The notes beneath the pieces are model-generated. The model saw only the letters and a list, made by a program, of their open reading frames with translations, was not told where the DNA came from and made no database searches. Positions 35,734 to 43,553 of a DNA stretch of 64,000 nucleotides are shown here, piece by piece (position 1 is the stretch's first letter; each line of letters begins with the position of its first letter). Origin of the DNA: Enterocloster bolteae (GTDB taxonomy: Bacteria > Bacillota > Clostridia > Lachnospirales > Lachnospiraceae); the NCBI RefSeq assembly GCF_002234575.2, contig NZ_CP022464.2:3410001-3474000 (forward strand). Reading direction: 5' to 3'. A program made the position numbers and the translations under genes.

Positions 35734-36804
35734 CTATGCCCGGTGTTCCCGGCTCATGGCCAGCAGTTCTTCCCGCAGTACTGCCAGAAGCTCAGACTCA
35801 GGCACCTTGCGGATGATTTCGCCCCTTCGTATCAGCAGGCCTTCTCCCACGCCGCCTGCGATGCCGATGTCTGCCTCCCTGGCCTCTCCGGGACCGTTTA
35901 CAACACATCCCATCACAGCCACCTTCACATCCAGGTCATCAAACTCCGTCACCATGTTCTCCACCTGGTTTGCCAGGCCAATCAAATCAATCCGCGTGCG
36001 CCCGCAGGTGGGACAGGACACCACCTCAATACCGCCCTTTCTCAGTCCCAGGGTCCGCAGAATCAGCTTGGCGCTCTTTATCTCCTCCACCGGATCTCCG
36101 GTCAGGGACACACGGATGGTATCCCCGATGCCCTCATGAAGGATGATACCCAGTCCCACCGAGGACTTGATGTTGCCGGACATCAGGGTGCCGGACTCCG
36201 TGATTCCCACATGGAGAGGGTAATGGGTCCGCATGGCAATCAGCTCATGGGCCTTTACGCACATGAGCACATCCGAGGACTTGATACTGATGACCAGATT
36301 GTCATAGCCCATATCCTCGATGAGCTTCACCTTATCCAGGGCGCTCTCCACAATTCCTTCCGCTGTGACTCCCCCGTATTTTTCCAGCAGCGGTTTCTCC
36401 AGGGAACCGCTGTTGACGCCCACGCGGATGGGCACCCCGTATTCCCTGGCCCGGTCCACCACTGCCTGCACCTTATGGCGGTCGCCGATGTTGCCGGGAT
36501 TGATGCGGATTTTATCCGCCCCGTTCTCCATGGCGGCAATGGCCAGACGGTAATCAAAGTGGATGTCTGCCACCAGCGGAATATGAATCTCCTTCTTGAT
36601 GTCACCCAGCGCCGAGGCGGCTTCCATGGTAGGCACGGCCACGCGGATAATGTCGCAGCCGGCCTGCTCCAGCCTTTGGATCTGCTCCACCGTGGCGTGC
36701 ACATCCTCGGTTTTGGTATTGCACATGGACTGAATCAGGACAGGGTTTCCCCCGCCGATGACCCGGTCCCCAATCTGAATCACTTTTGTATCTTTCCTGG
36801 TCAT
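35734..36804 (-). CDS. ispG: 4-hydroxy-3-methylbut-2-enyl diphosphate synthase, IspG
   Basis: 356 aa. An N-terminal TIM barrel (QSMCNTKTEDV at the start) and a C-terminal [4Fe-4S] domain with cysteines in CPTCGRTRIDL and MGCVVNGPGEA. It converts MEcPP to HMBPP in the MEP isoprenoid pathway, next to dxr and uppS in the same run. The ATG at 36804 follows GAGAGG; ten upstream codons of open frame are not used. Confidence 0.96.
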   Translation of the reverse strand: MTRKDTKVIQIGDRVIGGGNPVLIQSMCNTKTEDVHATVEQIQRLEQAGCDIIRVAVPTMEAASALGDIKKEIHIPLVADIHFDYRLAIAAMENGADKIRINPGNIGDRHKVQAVVDRAREYGVPIRVGVNSGSLEKPLLEKYGGVTAEGIVESALDKVKLIEDMGYDNLVISIKSSDVLMCVKAHELIAMRTHYPLHVGITESGTLMSGNIKSSVGLGIILHEGIGDTIRVSLTGDPVEEIKSAKLILRTLGLRKGGIEVVSCPTCGRTRIDLIGLANQVENMVTEFDDLDVKVAVMGCVVNGPGEAREADIGIAGGVGEGLLIRRGEIIRKVPESELLAVLREELLAMSREHRA

Positions 36805-36839
36805 ATATACCTCTCTTTTCTGAATATAGGACAAAGCCG

Positions 36840-37889
36840 TTAAAATAATTTCCGGACATCGTTAAACAGGATAAGCACCATAAGGGCCAGAAGAACCATC
36901 ATTCCCGCCATGTGGACCATGCCTTCCTTTTCCTTGTCAATGGGCTTTCCCCTTACGGCCTCTATGATGAGGAACACAAGGCGTCCTCCGTCCAGAGCCG
37001 GAATGGGCAGCAGGTTCATGACGCCCAGGTTGGCGCTTAAGAGTATGGTAAAATTAATCAGCATGAGCACCACAGCCGACAGGCCATAGGGCGCGGTTTC
37101 ATCCACCGTGGTGTCAATGGCGTTCACAATCCCCACAGGACCGCTGATATCGTTGACCGAAACCATGCCGTGGAACATCATATAAAAGGTGTCAAACACA
37201 TAGTGAATCCAGTACTGTACCTCATAGGCGCTGTGTACCAGAAGCTGCCCTATGTTCTCTACCGTGCTGGGGACCGGGTTAAACTGGACCCCCATCATAT
37301 ACTGGTTGTTCTCCGCGGAAAAGACAGGCTCCAGCTCCGTGCTGAAGCGCTCGGTCCCTCCCCCTTCCTCCGTCCTCTCCCAGGTAACCTTAAGAGATTT
37401 CTGCGGGTGGGTGAACAGGTACCAGTTAATATCCCTGTAAGAATGGACCTTTCTGCCGTTAATGGATTTAATCACATCGCCGGCCTCCATGCCGGCTGCC
37501 TGGGCCGGATACCCGTCCACAACCCCGGCCAGCCGGGTGGTGTCATACCCCGTAATACCGATGAGCACCATGGAAAGGCCGAAGGCCAGGATAAAATTAA
37601 ACACAGGTCCGGCTGCCACCACGGAAATCCTGGCCCATACGGACTTGTTGTTAAACGCGCTTTCGTCTGTTATCCCCTCGTCTTCCCCCAGCATCATGCA
37701 GGAGCCGCCAAACGGCAGTATCTTAAAGGAATACCGGGTGCCGCCTTTCTCAAAGCTGAACAGCCTTGGCCCCATGCCAAGGGAAAATTCAATCACACCT
37801 ATCCCATTTAACTTTGCAAACAAAAAATGGCCGAATTCGTGAATCATGATAATGATTCCCAGCATCAGCATCGCAATAATCAAGCTCAT
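36840..37889 (-). CDS. rseP: Site-2 zinc metalloprotease, RseP/RasP family
   Basis: 349 aa. The first helix carries the zinc motif IHEFGHFLFAK (HExxH). A PDZ domain spans ~110-190 (AGMEAGDVIKSINGRKVHS), and the third zinc ligand is in NLLPIPALDGGRLVF. It cuts anti-sigma factors and signal peptide remnants inside the membrane. Its place between dxr and ispG is standard in Firmicutes. Confidence 0.95.
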   Translation of the reverse strand: MSLIIAMLMLGIIIMIHEFGHFLFAKLNGIGVIEFSLGMGPRLFSFEKGGTRYSFKILPFGGSCMMLGEDEGITDESAFNNKSVWARISVVAAGPVFNFILAFGLSMVLIGITGYDTTRLAGVVDGYPAQAAGMEAGDVIKSINGRKVHSYRDINWYLFTHPQKSLKVTWERTEEGGGTERFSTELEPVFSAENNQYMMGVQFNPVPSTVENIGQLLVHSAYEVQYWIHYVFDTFYMMFHGMVSVNDISGPVGIVNAIDTTVDETAPYGLSAVVLMLINFTILLSANLGVMNLLPIPALDGGRLVFLIIEAVRGKPIDKEKEGMVHMAGMMVLLALMVLILFNDVRKLF

Positions 37890-37952
37890 CCGGCTCTCAC
37901 CTGTCCATCCGGCGCTCCGCCGCCCTTTTTACGCGCGGCGTGCGCCTCCTTT

Positions 37953-37986
37953 CTGTCTTAATTCCATTTCTGTCTTAATTCCATTT
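37953..37986. repeat. 17-bp tandem duplication across the dxr stop codon
   Basis: CTGTCTTAATTCCATTT occurs twice in direct tandem (37953-37969, 37970-37986). One copy contains the real dxr stop and last codons; the other lies just beyond it. Confidence 0.85.
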
Positions 37987-39123
37987 TGATGATAGATAAT
38001 CGTAAGTTTCCTGTTCTGCCTCCAGAATCTGCGCCACGTCAGGGGAGGGCTTTACACAGTGATGCTCCATGGCCCCCTCTATCATATCCACGATGGCCAG
38101 GTAATTGATTTTCCGCTCAAGGAACATGGCGACTGCCATCTCATTGGCCGCGTTGAACACAGTTGGCAGGGTACCGCCCCTGCGCCCCGCCTCGTAGGCC
38201 AGCTTAAGGCCCCTGAACGTCTCCATATCCGGCACCTCAAAGGAAATCTTTGTAAGCTTTTCAAAGTCCAGCCGGTCCCCCGGAAGGAAACGGCGCTCCG
38301 GATAATAGAGCGCATACTGAATCGGCAGCTTCATATCGGGCGTACCTAACTGGGCTATGACAGCCCCATCCTCAAATTCAACCATGGAGTGGATGATGCT
38401 GGCCGGCTGTACCACCACCTGCACCTGGTCCATCTCCGCCCCGAACAGCCAGCGGGCTTCCATGACCTCCAACCCCTTGTTGACCATGGTGGAGGAATCT
38501 ATGGTGATTTTATGCCCCATGGACCAGTTGGGATGCTTTAACGCGTCCTCCAGCCGGACCTTTTCCAGCTGCTCCCTGGTAAATCCCCGGAACGGACCGC
38601 CTGAGGCAGTGAGCAGTATTTTGTGAAGGGGATTGCCGGCTGCTCCCTGTAAGCACTGGAATATAGCAGAGTGCTCCGAATCTACCGGCAGCAGCTTCAC
38701 GCCCTTTTCCCTGGCAAGAGGCATGATGATATGGCCGGCCGTTACCAGGGTTTCCTTGTTGGCCAGGGCAATGTCCTTTCCTGCTTCCATGGCGGCAATG
38801 GTGGGACGAATTCCAATCATCCCCACCACGGCCGTCACCACCAGGTCTGCCTCCGGCGTCACGGCTGCCTCCATCAGTCCCTCCATGCCGCTTGCCACCT
38901 TCACATCCATATCAGCTACCGCGGCCCGCAGTTCCTTTGCCTTCTCTTCATCCCAGAGACAGGCCAGCCTAGGCTTAAACTCTCGGATTTGTTCCTCCAA
39001 AAGCTTTACATTGCTGCCGGCGGCAAGGGCCGTCACCTGGATGTCCTTATTGTATCTCACCACTTCCAATGTCTGGGTGCCGATAGAGCCTGTGGAACCC
39101 AGAATTGCAATCTTCTTCATCAT
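37975..39123 (-). CDS. dxr: 1-deoxy-D-xylulose 5-phosphate reductoisomerase
   Basis: 382 aa. NADPH-binding GSTGSIGTQTLEV at the N-terminus, metal/substrate blocks LLPVDSEHSAIFQCL, ASGGPFRG and NWSMGHKITIDSSTMVNKGLEVMEA-type region, and a C-terminal helical domain. It makes MEP in the isoprenoid pathway. The first of two adjacent ATGs is used. The 3' end carries a small duplication spanning the stop codon. Confidence 0.96.
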   Translation of the reverse strand: MMKKIAILGSTGSIGTQTLEVVRYNKDIQVTALAAGSNVKLLEEQIREFKPRLACLWDEEKAKELRAAVADMDVKVASGMEGLMEAAVTPEADLVVTAVVGMIGIRPTIAAMEAGKDIALANKETLVTAGHIIMPLAREKGVKLLPVDSEHSAIFQCLQGAAGNPLHKILLTASGGPFRGFTREQLEKVRLEDALKHPNWSMGHKITIDSSTMVNKGLEVMEARWLFGAEMDQVQVVVQPASIIHSMVEFEDGAVIAQLGTPDMKLPIQYALYYPERRFLPGDRLDFEKLTKISFEVPDMETFRGLKLAYEAGRRGGTLPTVFNAANEMAVAMFLERKINYLAIVDMIEGAMEHHCVKPSPDVAQILEAEQETYDYLSSKWN

Positions 39124-39169
39124 AACTTATATTCTCCCTATCCTGAAGAAATACTCAAAAAGCCCATCC

Positions 39170-39970
39170 TTATTTTAAAAATGTGAGGGCAAAATAAATA
39201 GCGGGGGCCGTGAATATCATACTGTCAAACCGGTCCAGGATACCTCCGTGGCCCGGAATCAGATGGCCGTAATCCTTTATGTTGTGGTTTCTCTTAATAG
39301 CGGAAGCCGCCAAATCCCCTATCTGGGAAATAACCGCCGCAATGGCGCAGGCAATGGTACAGGCCGCCTGGGGATTATCAAGCTCCGCCATGCTGGCTCC
39401 GAAAAGGGATGCATAGATAAAGCCCAGAAGGGCCGCGCCGGCCACGCCTCCCACAGCCCCCTCAATGGATTTCTTGGGGCTCAGGACAGGGGCCAGCTTA
39501 TGCCTGCCCAAAAGCATGCCTGTACAGTAGGCAAAGGTATCGCAGCCCCAGGAGCTTAAAAATATAAGCCACACCAGGTATGCACCATCGCTCATGTCCC
39601 TTGTCTGATACAGAAATGACAGCATGATGGGCACATAGCATACGCCAAAGAACGCGCCCGTCACCTCCTCTGTCTTATACTCAGGGAAGGTAAGCACATA
39701 AAAGGCCATCATCGCCATCAGGCAGGCGATAATCATAAGCGTCACATAGCGCTGTCCCTCGAACCACAAAAGTCCATAATAGGAGCAGGCCGTCACATAG
39801 CCCACAACAGCCAGGGAACGCCGCTGCATTCCCAGAGCCCTGTAAAGCTCAAATAAACCGATGATGGATATAAGGGCCGTAACGGCATATAGCAGGATTC
39901 CTCCCTGCCCAACAATGACAATGGACAGAAGCACCAGTATGATACCGCTGATTAACCGGGTCGTAAACAT
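39170..39970 (-). CDS. cdsA: Phosphatidate cytidylyltransferase
   Basis: 266 aa with eight or so membrane helices. The family signature near the C-terminus is present as KRNHNIKDYGHLIPGHGGILDRFDS-type sequence, together with WGCDTFAY and LSPKKSIEGAVGG. It makes CDP-diacylglycerol for phospholipid synthesis. ATG 39970 follows AAGGAGAAGG and the gene lies 21 bp after uppS. Confidence 0.96.
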   Translation of the reverse strand: MFTTRLISGIILVLLSIVIVGQGGILLYAVTALISIIGLFELYRALGMQRRSLAVVGYVTACSYYGLLWFEGQRYVTLMIIACLMAMMAFYVLTFPEYKTEEVTGAFFGVCYVPIMLSFLYQTRDMSDGAYLVWLIFLSSWGCDTFAYCTGMLLGRHKLAPVLSPKKSIEGAVGGVAGAALLGFIYASLFGASMAELDNPQAACTIACAIAAVISQIGDLAASAIKRNHNIKDYGHLIPGHGGILDRFDSMIFTAPAIYFALTFLK

Positions 39971-39991
39971 GGCCTTCTCCTTTCCCTCTCC

Positions 39992-40711
39992 TTACTTTAC
40001 AGCGCCGAACCGCCGCTCTCTCTTATTATACTGCACAATGGCTTTTTCTAATTCCTCCTGATTGAAATCCGGCCAGAGACAATCCGTCACCACGATTTCC
40101 GTGTAGGCCAGCTGCCACAGCAGGTAATTGGACAGCCGCAGCTCCCCGCTTGTGCGGATTAAAAGGTCCGGGTCCGGCATTCCCGCCGTATCCAGATATG
40201 ATGCAAACAGCGCCTCATCCACCTGGTCCGGATCCGCCTTTCCAAGGGCGCAGTCTCTTGCCAGCCCGGCCGCCGCCCGGCGGATCTCGTCCCTGCCTCC
40301 GTAATTTACCGCTATGACGAAGGTCAGACCTGTGTTATCCTGTGTCTCGGACTCCAGACGGTTTATGCCGTCTATGATATCCCTGTCAAAGCGGCTTCTG
40401 TCGCCAATCATCTTTACCCGTACATTATTGGCAGATGCTATCTTTAAAAGCCGCACCATATAGTAGCGGAACAGCTGCATAAGCGCCCCTACTTCCTCCG
40501 CGGAACGTTTCCAGTTCTCGGTGGAGAACCCATAGACAGTCAGATACCTGATTCCCATTCTGGCTGCAATCTCAACGGTTTTCTCCACGGTGACACATCC
40601 TTCCTTGTGCCCCAGGGTGCGGGGAAGCCCCCGTTTTTTGGCCCAGCGGCCATTTCCGTCCAGTATCAGGGCCACATGCTCCGGTATGATCATATCCTTA
40701 TTTAATGCCAT
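39992..40711 (-). CDS. uppS: Undecaprenyl diphosphate synthase (isoprenyl transferase)
   Basis: 239 aa. Signature blocks are ILDGNGRWAKKRGLPRTLGH (catalytic Asp, P-loop-like), TVYGFSTENWKR and the C-terminal LLIRTSGELRLSNYLLWQLAY. It builds the C55 lipid carrier for wall synthesis. The ATG at 40711 is preferred over a start 13 codons upstream, where the ribosome site is poorer. A terminator at 40799-40821 separates it from frr. Confidence 0.96.
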   Translation of the reverse strand: MALNKDMIIPEHVALILDGNGRWAKKRGLPRTLGHKEGCVTVEKTVEIAARMGIRYLTVYGFSTENWKRSAEEVGALMQLFRYYMVRLLKIASANNVRVKMIGDRSRFDRDIIDGINRLESETQDNTGLTFVIAVNYGGRDEIRRAAAGLARDCALGKADPDQVDEALFASYLDTAGMPDPDLLIRTSGELRLSNYLLWQLAYTEIVVTDCLWPDFNQEELEKAIVQYNKRERRFGAVK

Positions 40712-40798
40712 TCTTTCTCTGCCTTTCTTGTCTAAAAGTAACTTGCCCAAATAATATCCTTATCATGTTATATCTTTCCGGTATCAAAAACAAATTAA

Positions 40799-40821
40799 GA
40801 GGCAGGAGTCCCTCCTGCCTC
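40799..40821 (-). terminator. Terminator after frr
   Basis: A perfect 10-bp stem GAGGCAGGAG/CTCCTGCCTC with a 3-nt loop, followed on the minus strand by TTAATTTGTTTTTG. It lies 20 bp after frr, so uppS and the genes beyond it either need read-through or have their own promoter. Confidence 0.88.
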
Positions 40822-40841
40822 CCATATTCATTTATCACAGA

Positions 40842-41393
40842 TTACACGGTCATGATTTCCTTGGTCTTTTCTTCCACTGCCTTGTCAACCTTTTCCACCA
40901 TCTTATCCGTAAGCTTCTGCATCTTCTCGGTCATCTCGGTCAGATCATCCTCAGAAATATCCCCTGCCTTCTCTGCCTTCTTAAAGGCCTCGTTGGCGTC
41001 ACGGCGGATATTGCGCAGGGCTACCTTTGCATTGTCGCCCTTTTTCTTTACATCCTTGGAAACTTCCTTTCTGCGCTCCTCTGTCATCTCCGGGAACACC
41101 AGACGGATACAGTTTCCGTCATTAGTTGGGTTGATGCCCAGTTCAGATGTGAGGATGGCTTTCTCAATTGGCTTAAGAAGGCTCTTCTCCCATGGCTGAA
41201 TCACAATCATGCGGGCTTCCGGAACAGAAACATTGCCAACCTGCTGGAGGGGTGTGGGGGTGCCGTAATAGTCCACCTTAATCTTGTCCAGCACATGGGG
41301 ATTGGCACGTCCTGCGCGAATGGTGCCGTAATCAGACAGCAATACATCCAGTGTCTTATTCATCTTGTCCTCATAAACTTTTAATTCTTCCAT
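40842..41393 (-). CDS. frr: Ribosome recycling factor
   Basis: 183 aa. IRAGRANPHVLDKIKVDYYGTPTPLQQ near the N-terminus and the C-terminal coiled helices (TEMTEKMQKLTDKMVEKVDK) are diagnostic. It releases ribosomes after termination together with EF-G. ATG 41393 has GGAGGAACTT. It follows pyrH as in most bacteria. Confidence 0.97.
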   Translation of the reverse strand: MEELKVYEDKMNKTLDVLLSDYGTIRAGRANPHVLDKIKVDYYGTPTPLQQVGNVSVPEARMIVIQPWEKSLLKPIEKAILTSELGINPTNDGNCIRLVFPEMTEERRKEVSKDVKKKGDNAKVALRNIRRDANEAFKKAEKAGDISEDDLTEMTEKMQKLTDKMVEKVDKAVEEKTKEIMTV

Positions 41394-41445
41394 AAGTTCC
41401 TCCTGTTAATGCAGCCTTCCCTGCTGCTTAATAATGTTCGTTTTA

Positions 41446-42147
41446 TTATGCAGTAACGATGGTTCCGTTAATCCGGCCCTGCATGGCGTTTGCAATTCCG
41501 TCCTTTTCATTGAGGCTGAACACTGCCATGGGCATCTTATGCTCCATACACATAATAGACGCAGTCAAATCCACCACAGCCAGCTGCCTGTCAATGACTT
41601 CCTGTATGGAAATGGTGTCGTACTTCTTTGCCTCCGGGTTCAGCTTCGGATCGCTGTCATACACTCCGTCAATGGCCTTGGCCAACAGGATACAGTCTGC
41701 TTCCATCTCAATGGCCCTGAGGGCAATTCCCGTATCTGTGGAGAAATAGGGATGTCCTGTCCCGCCTGCAAAGAATACCACCATACCCTTTTCAAAATAC
41801 TTATTCGCCCTGTCCTTGGAAAACAGTTTGGTCATGGAACCGCACTCAAAGGGCGTAAGAATCTGTGTCATCATGCCTGCATTCCTGAAAATCTCAGAAA
41901 CATAAATGCAGTTCATAACAGTGGCCAGCATACCAATCTGGTCCGCCTTTGTCCTGTCAATGGCCTCACTGGTACGGCCTCTCCAGAAATTACCCCCGCC
42001 AATGACGATTCCAACCTGTATACCGGCATCTACAGAGAGCTTTACCTGCCTGGCCACTTCCTTCACCGTGTCCTCGTCAAACCCGGTCTTTTTAGGGCCT
42101 GCAAGGGCCTCTCCGCTTAACTTTAAGAATACGCGTTTCATCTTCAT
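41446..42147 (-). CDS. pyrH: UMP kinase
   Basis: 233 aa amino-acid-kinase fold: FLKLSGEAL at the N-terminus, GGGNFWRG, FFAGGTGHPYFSTDT, and a C-terminal NEKDGIANAMQG. It phosphorylates UMP to UDP. The start is at 42147 (a second ATG lies two codons on). AAGGAG lies 11 bases upstream, rather far. Its promoter is at 42183-42210, next to one of the two long direct repeats. Confidence 0.96.
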   Translation of the reverse strand: MKMKRVFLKLSGEALAGPKKTGFDEDTVKEVARQVKLSVDAGIQVGIVIGGGNFWRGRTSEAIDRTKADQIGMLATVMNCIYVSEIFRNAGMMTQILTPFECGSMTKLFSKDRANKYFEKGMVVFFAGGTGHPYFSTDTGIALRAIEMEADCILLAKAIDGVYDSDPKLNPEAKKYDTISIQEVIDRQLAVVDLTASIMCMEHKMPMAVFSLNEKDGIANAMQGRINGTIVTA

Positions 42148-42182
42148 AAAGATTTTATCTCCTTGTTGCGATATCTGTGGCT

Positions 42183-42210
42183 ATTATAGCATAGTTAGGT
42201 CAATTTGCAA
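42183..42210 (-). promoter_or_regulatory. pyrH promoter
   Basis: Minus-strand -35 TTGCAA (42205-42210), 16-bp spacer, -10 TATAAT (42183-42188). The direct repeat 42220-42258 begins 9 bp upstream of the -35. Confidence 0.7.
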
Positions 42211-42219
42211 AGAAAAAGA

Positions 42220-42258
42220 AATTATTTATCATTTTTTCCATTTCGTCTAACATTTCAT
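42220..42258 (+). repeat. Left copy of 38-39 bp direct repeat bracketing a ~7.9 kb segment
   Basis: 39 bp starting AATTATTTATCATTTTTTCC and ending TCTAACATTTCAT. It matches 50133-50170 in the same orientation except for one C/T change and one T insertion. Both copies sit 9 bp from a -35 box of an outward-facing promoter. It may be an attachment site or target duplication. Confidence 0.85.
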
Positions 42259-42285
42259 GGTTCTGCCCTTTCTTTTTCCGTTTTT

Positions 42286-42438
42286 TTACCGCAGGTCACC
42301 TGCCCTGTCCTTAAAAAACTCCGCCTTTCTGTTCTCTGCCCGGTTCTCAATATCGCTGATCCCTTCCAGGGATGTCCTGTATTTGGACGGTGTGGTGTGG
42401 TAAACCTGCTTGAAGCTGCTAATGAAGGACCGGCAATA
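42286..42438 (-). pseudogene. AraC-family regulator remnant (C-terminal end only)
   Basis: About 50 codons read RSFISSFKQVYHTTPSKYRT, the second HTH end and PxxYR motif of an AraC DNA-binding domain, then a tail to a natural stop at 42286. Everything upstream of the last recognition helix is missing. Homology breaks at ~42438, where plus-strand beta-glucosidase sequence begins. Confidence 0.7.
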
Positions 42439-42440
42439 CA

Positions 42441-42580
42441 GTGGCAAGGCCATGGGCCGGACGCGTGAAAGCCATCCTGCAGATGGGCTATGCAGGTGAA
42501 GGCGCCGGAAAGGCGCTGGCGGATCTGCTGTTCGGAACCGCCTGCCCCGGCGGGAAGCTGGCCGCCACACATCAAAGGCT
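42441..42580 (+). pseudogene. GH3 beta-glucosidase remnant
   Basis: About 45 codons read VKAILQMGYAGEGAGKALAD, LLFGTACPGGKL and AATHQ. This is the C-terminal (alpha/beta)6-sandwich motif of GH3 enzymes (usually YPGQEGG...ALADvLFG...PSGKLPvT). Both ends are cut; no start or catalytic domain is present. It abuts the AraC remnant head to head. Confidence 0.65.
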
Positions 42581-42609
42581 GCCGCTTTCAATTTCTGATA
42601 GCGGCAGCC
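42577..42609 (-). terminator. Hairpin terminator after the SpoVA-like pair
   Basis: GGCTGCCGC/GCGGCAGCC arms with a 15-nt loop lie 25 bp past the stop at 42634, with TTTGATG following on the minus strand. The plus side ends CTCCTTGTTTTC, so it may work both ways. Confidence 0.65.
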
Positions 42610-42633
42610 TCCTTGTTTTCCCCCGATGATATG

Positions 42634-42999
42634 CTATTTCCCCCTGGTCCCGGGAAACAGGAATCCCAGTACGGCCGCCATGGCCATGGTACACACGATA
42701 AGCCCGGAAAACCTGAGAAAATAAAAGTTCGTCAGACGTATAATCCCCGACAGGCCATGGTCCCTGACGCTCCCCATGACTCCGTCAAAAATGGAGGCCC
42801 CGGCCCCGTAAATCGTAACGGTAAACCCTTCCTGCCCGAATCCGATAACAGGCCCCAGTATCCCGGCCACATCCAGAGCAACCCCTGCTGCAATACAGAC
42901 CATCAGGGTTTTCACCACGCCCAGCCCTGTTTTTGCCCACAATACTTCACCAAACATGCAGAACACTCCGCCTGCAATAAAAATCTTAACCAGCTCCAT
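42634..42999 (-). CDS. SpoVAE-like small membrane protein
   Basis: 121 aa with three or four membrane helices. FIAGGVFCMFGEVLWAK at the N-terminus and the central VAGILGPVIGFGQEGFTVTI followed by YGAGASIFDGVM follow the SpoVAC/SpoVAEb pattern (GGxxCxxGQ, then a Gly-rich FGxG turn). SpoVA proteins form the dipicolinate channel of spores. The ATG at 42999 follows GGGGGA; a longer frame upstream is not used. It is paired with another SpoVA-like gene, but no SpoVAD gene is present, so it may be a divergent paralogue. Confidence 0.7.
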   Translation of the reverse strand: MELVKIFIAGGVFCMFGEVLWAKTGLGVVKTLMVCIAAGVALDVAGILGPVIGFGQEGFTVTIYGAGASIFDGVMGSVRDHGLSGIIRLTNFYFLRFSGLIVCTMAMAAVLGFLFPGTRGK

Positions 43000-43034
43000 A
43001 ATTAATTCCCCCATTTTCCAAATGGTAAGGCCGG

Positions 43035-43424
43035 CTAAATCCGGCCAGCCGCATACATCACAACAACGGACACAACAGCCGCCAGGTATCCTGCAAACAA
43101 TATGAACAGCCCGTCCTTCACACCCCGCCACAACGCCCGGCCCGCTCCCATGCCCTCTTTCCTGGCTCCGTGAACCGCGTCAGTGATGGCGGACGAGAAG
43201 CCTCCCATGGTAATCATGGCTCCCATCCCCCCAAAATCAGTAAGCTTTTGGTAATGGCCTGTTATGGTTGTGACAGAACCAATGGCCGCCAGTGTGAATA
43301 CGGTTACACTGACAGCAAACAGTTCCGGTACGCCGGCCATGCGGTATGCCATTGTCAGGAAATGGCATAAAAAGCAGATAGCGCCTCCTGTCAGAAATGC
43401 GCCTGCATAACGGTTTATCTTCAT
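43035..43424 (-). CDS. SpoVAC-like small membrane protein
   Basis: 130 aa. It reads AFLTGGAICFLCHFLTMAYR at the N-terminus, then LTDFGGMGAMITMGGFSSAI and a last membrane helix, following SpoVAC (GGLICxxGQ, FAGAGSIVPxTGFAN). It starts at ATG 43424 after GAGGTGG, and 35 bp separate it from the next SpoVA-like gene. It is divergent from the GntR regulator. A role in spore dipicolinate transport is suggested by family only. Confidence 0.7.
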   Translation of the reverse strand: MKINRYAGAFLTGGAICFLCHFLTMAYRMAGVPELFAVSVTVFTLAAIGSVTTITGHYQKLTDFGGMGAMITMGGFSSAITDAVHGARKEGMGAGRALWRGVKDGLFILFAGYLAAVVSVVVMYAAGRI

Positions 43425-43483
43425 TTCCACCTCATTTCCTTCTGCTTTTCACAGCAGAAATCGTTCATAAAAGGTAACAGTTC

Positions 43484-43512
43484 TTGCATTTTCCCAAATC
43501 ATTGCCTATAAT
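43484..43512 (+). promoter_or_regulatory. gntR promoter
   Basis: TTGCAT (43484-43489), 17 bp, TATAAT (43507-43512), 42 bp before the GntR start. No GGTATACC palindrome is present here, so autorepression through that site is not indicated. Confidence 0.8.
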
Positions 43513-43553
43513 TCCTATATCAGATGACGAATCAGGTTAAAGGAGGCTTCACC

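Noticed and set aside
35743..36843. Plus-strand open frame of 366 codons opposite ispG
   Set aside because: Shadow of the ispG coding strand; no family features.
42255..42629. Open frames on both strands between pyrH and the SpoVA-like pair as real genes
   Set aside because: They only combine pieces of AraC and GH3 remnants with non-homologous flanks; no usable starts.
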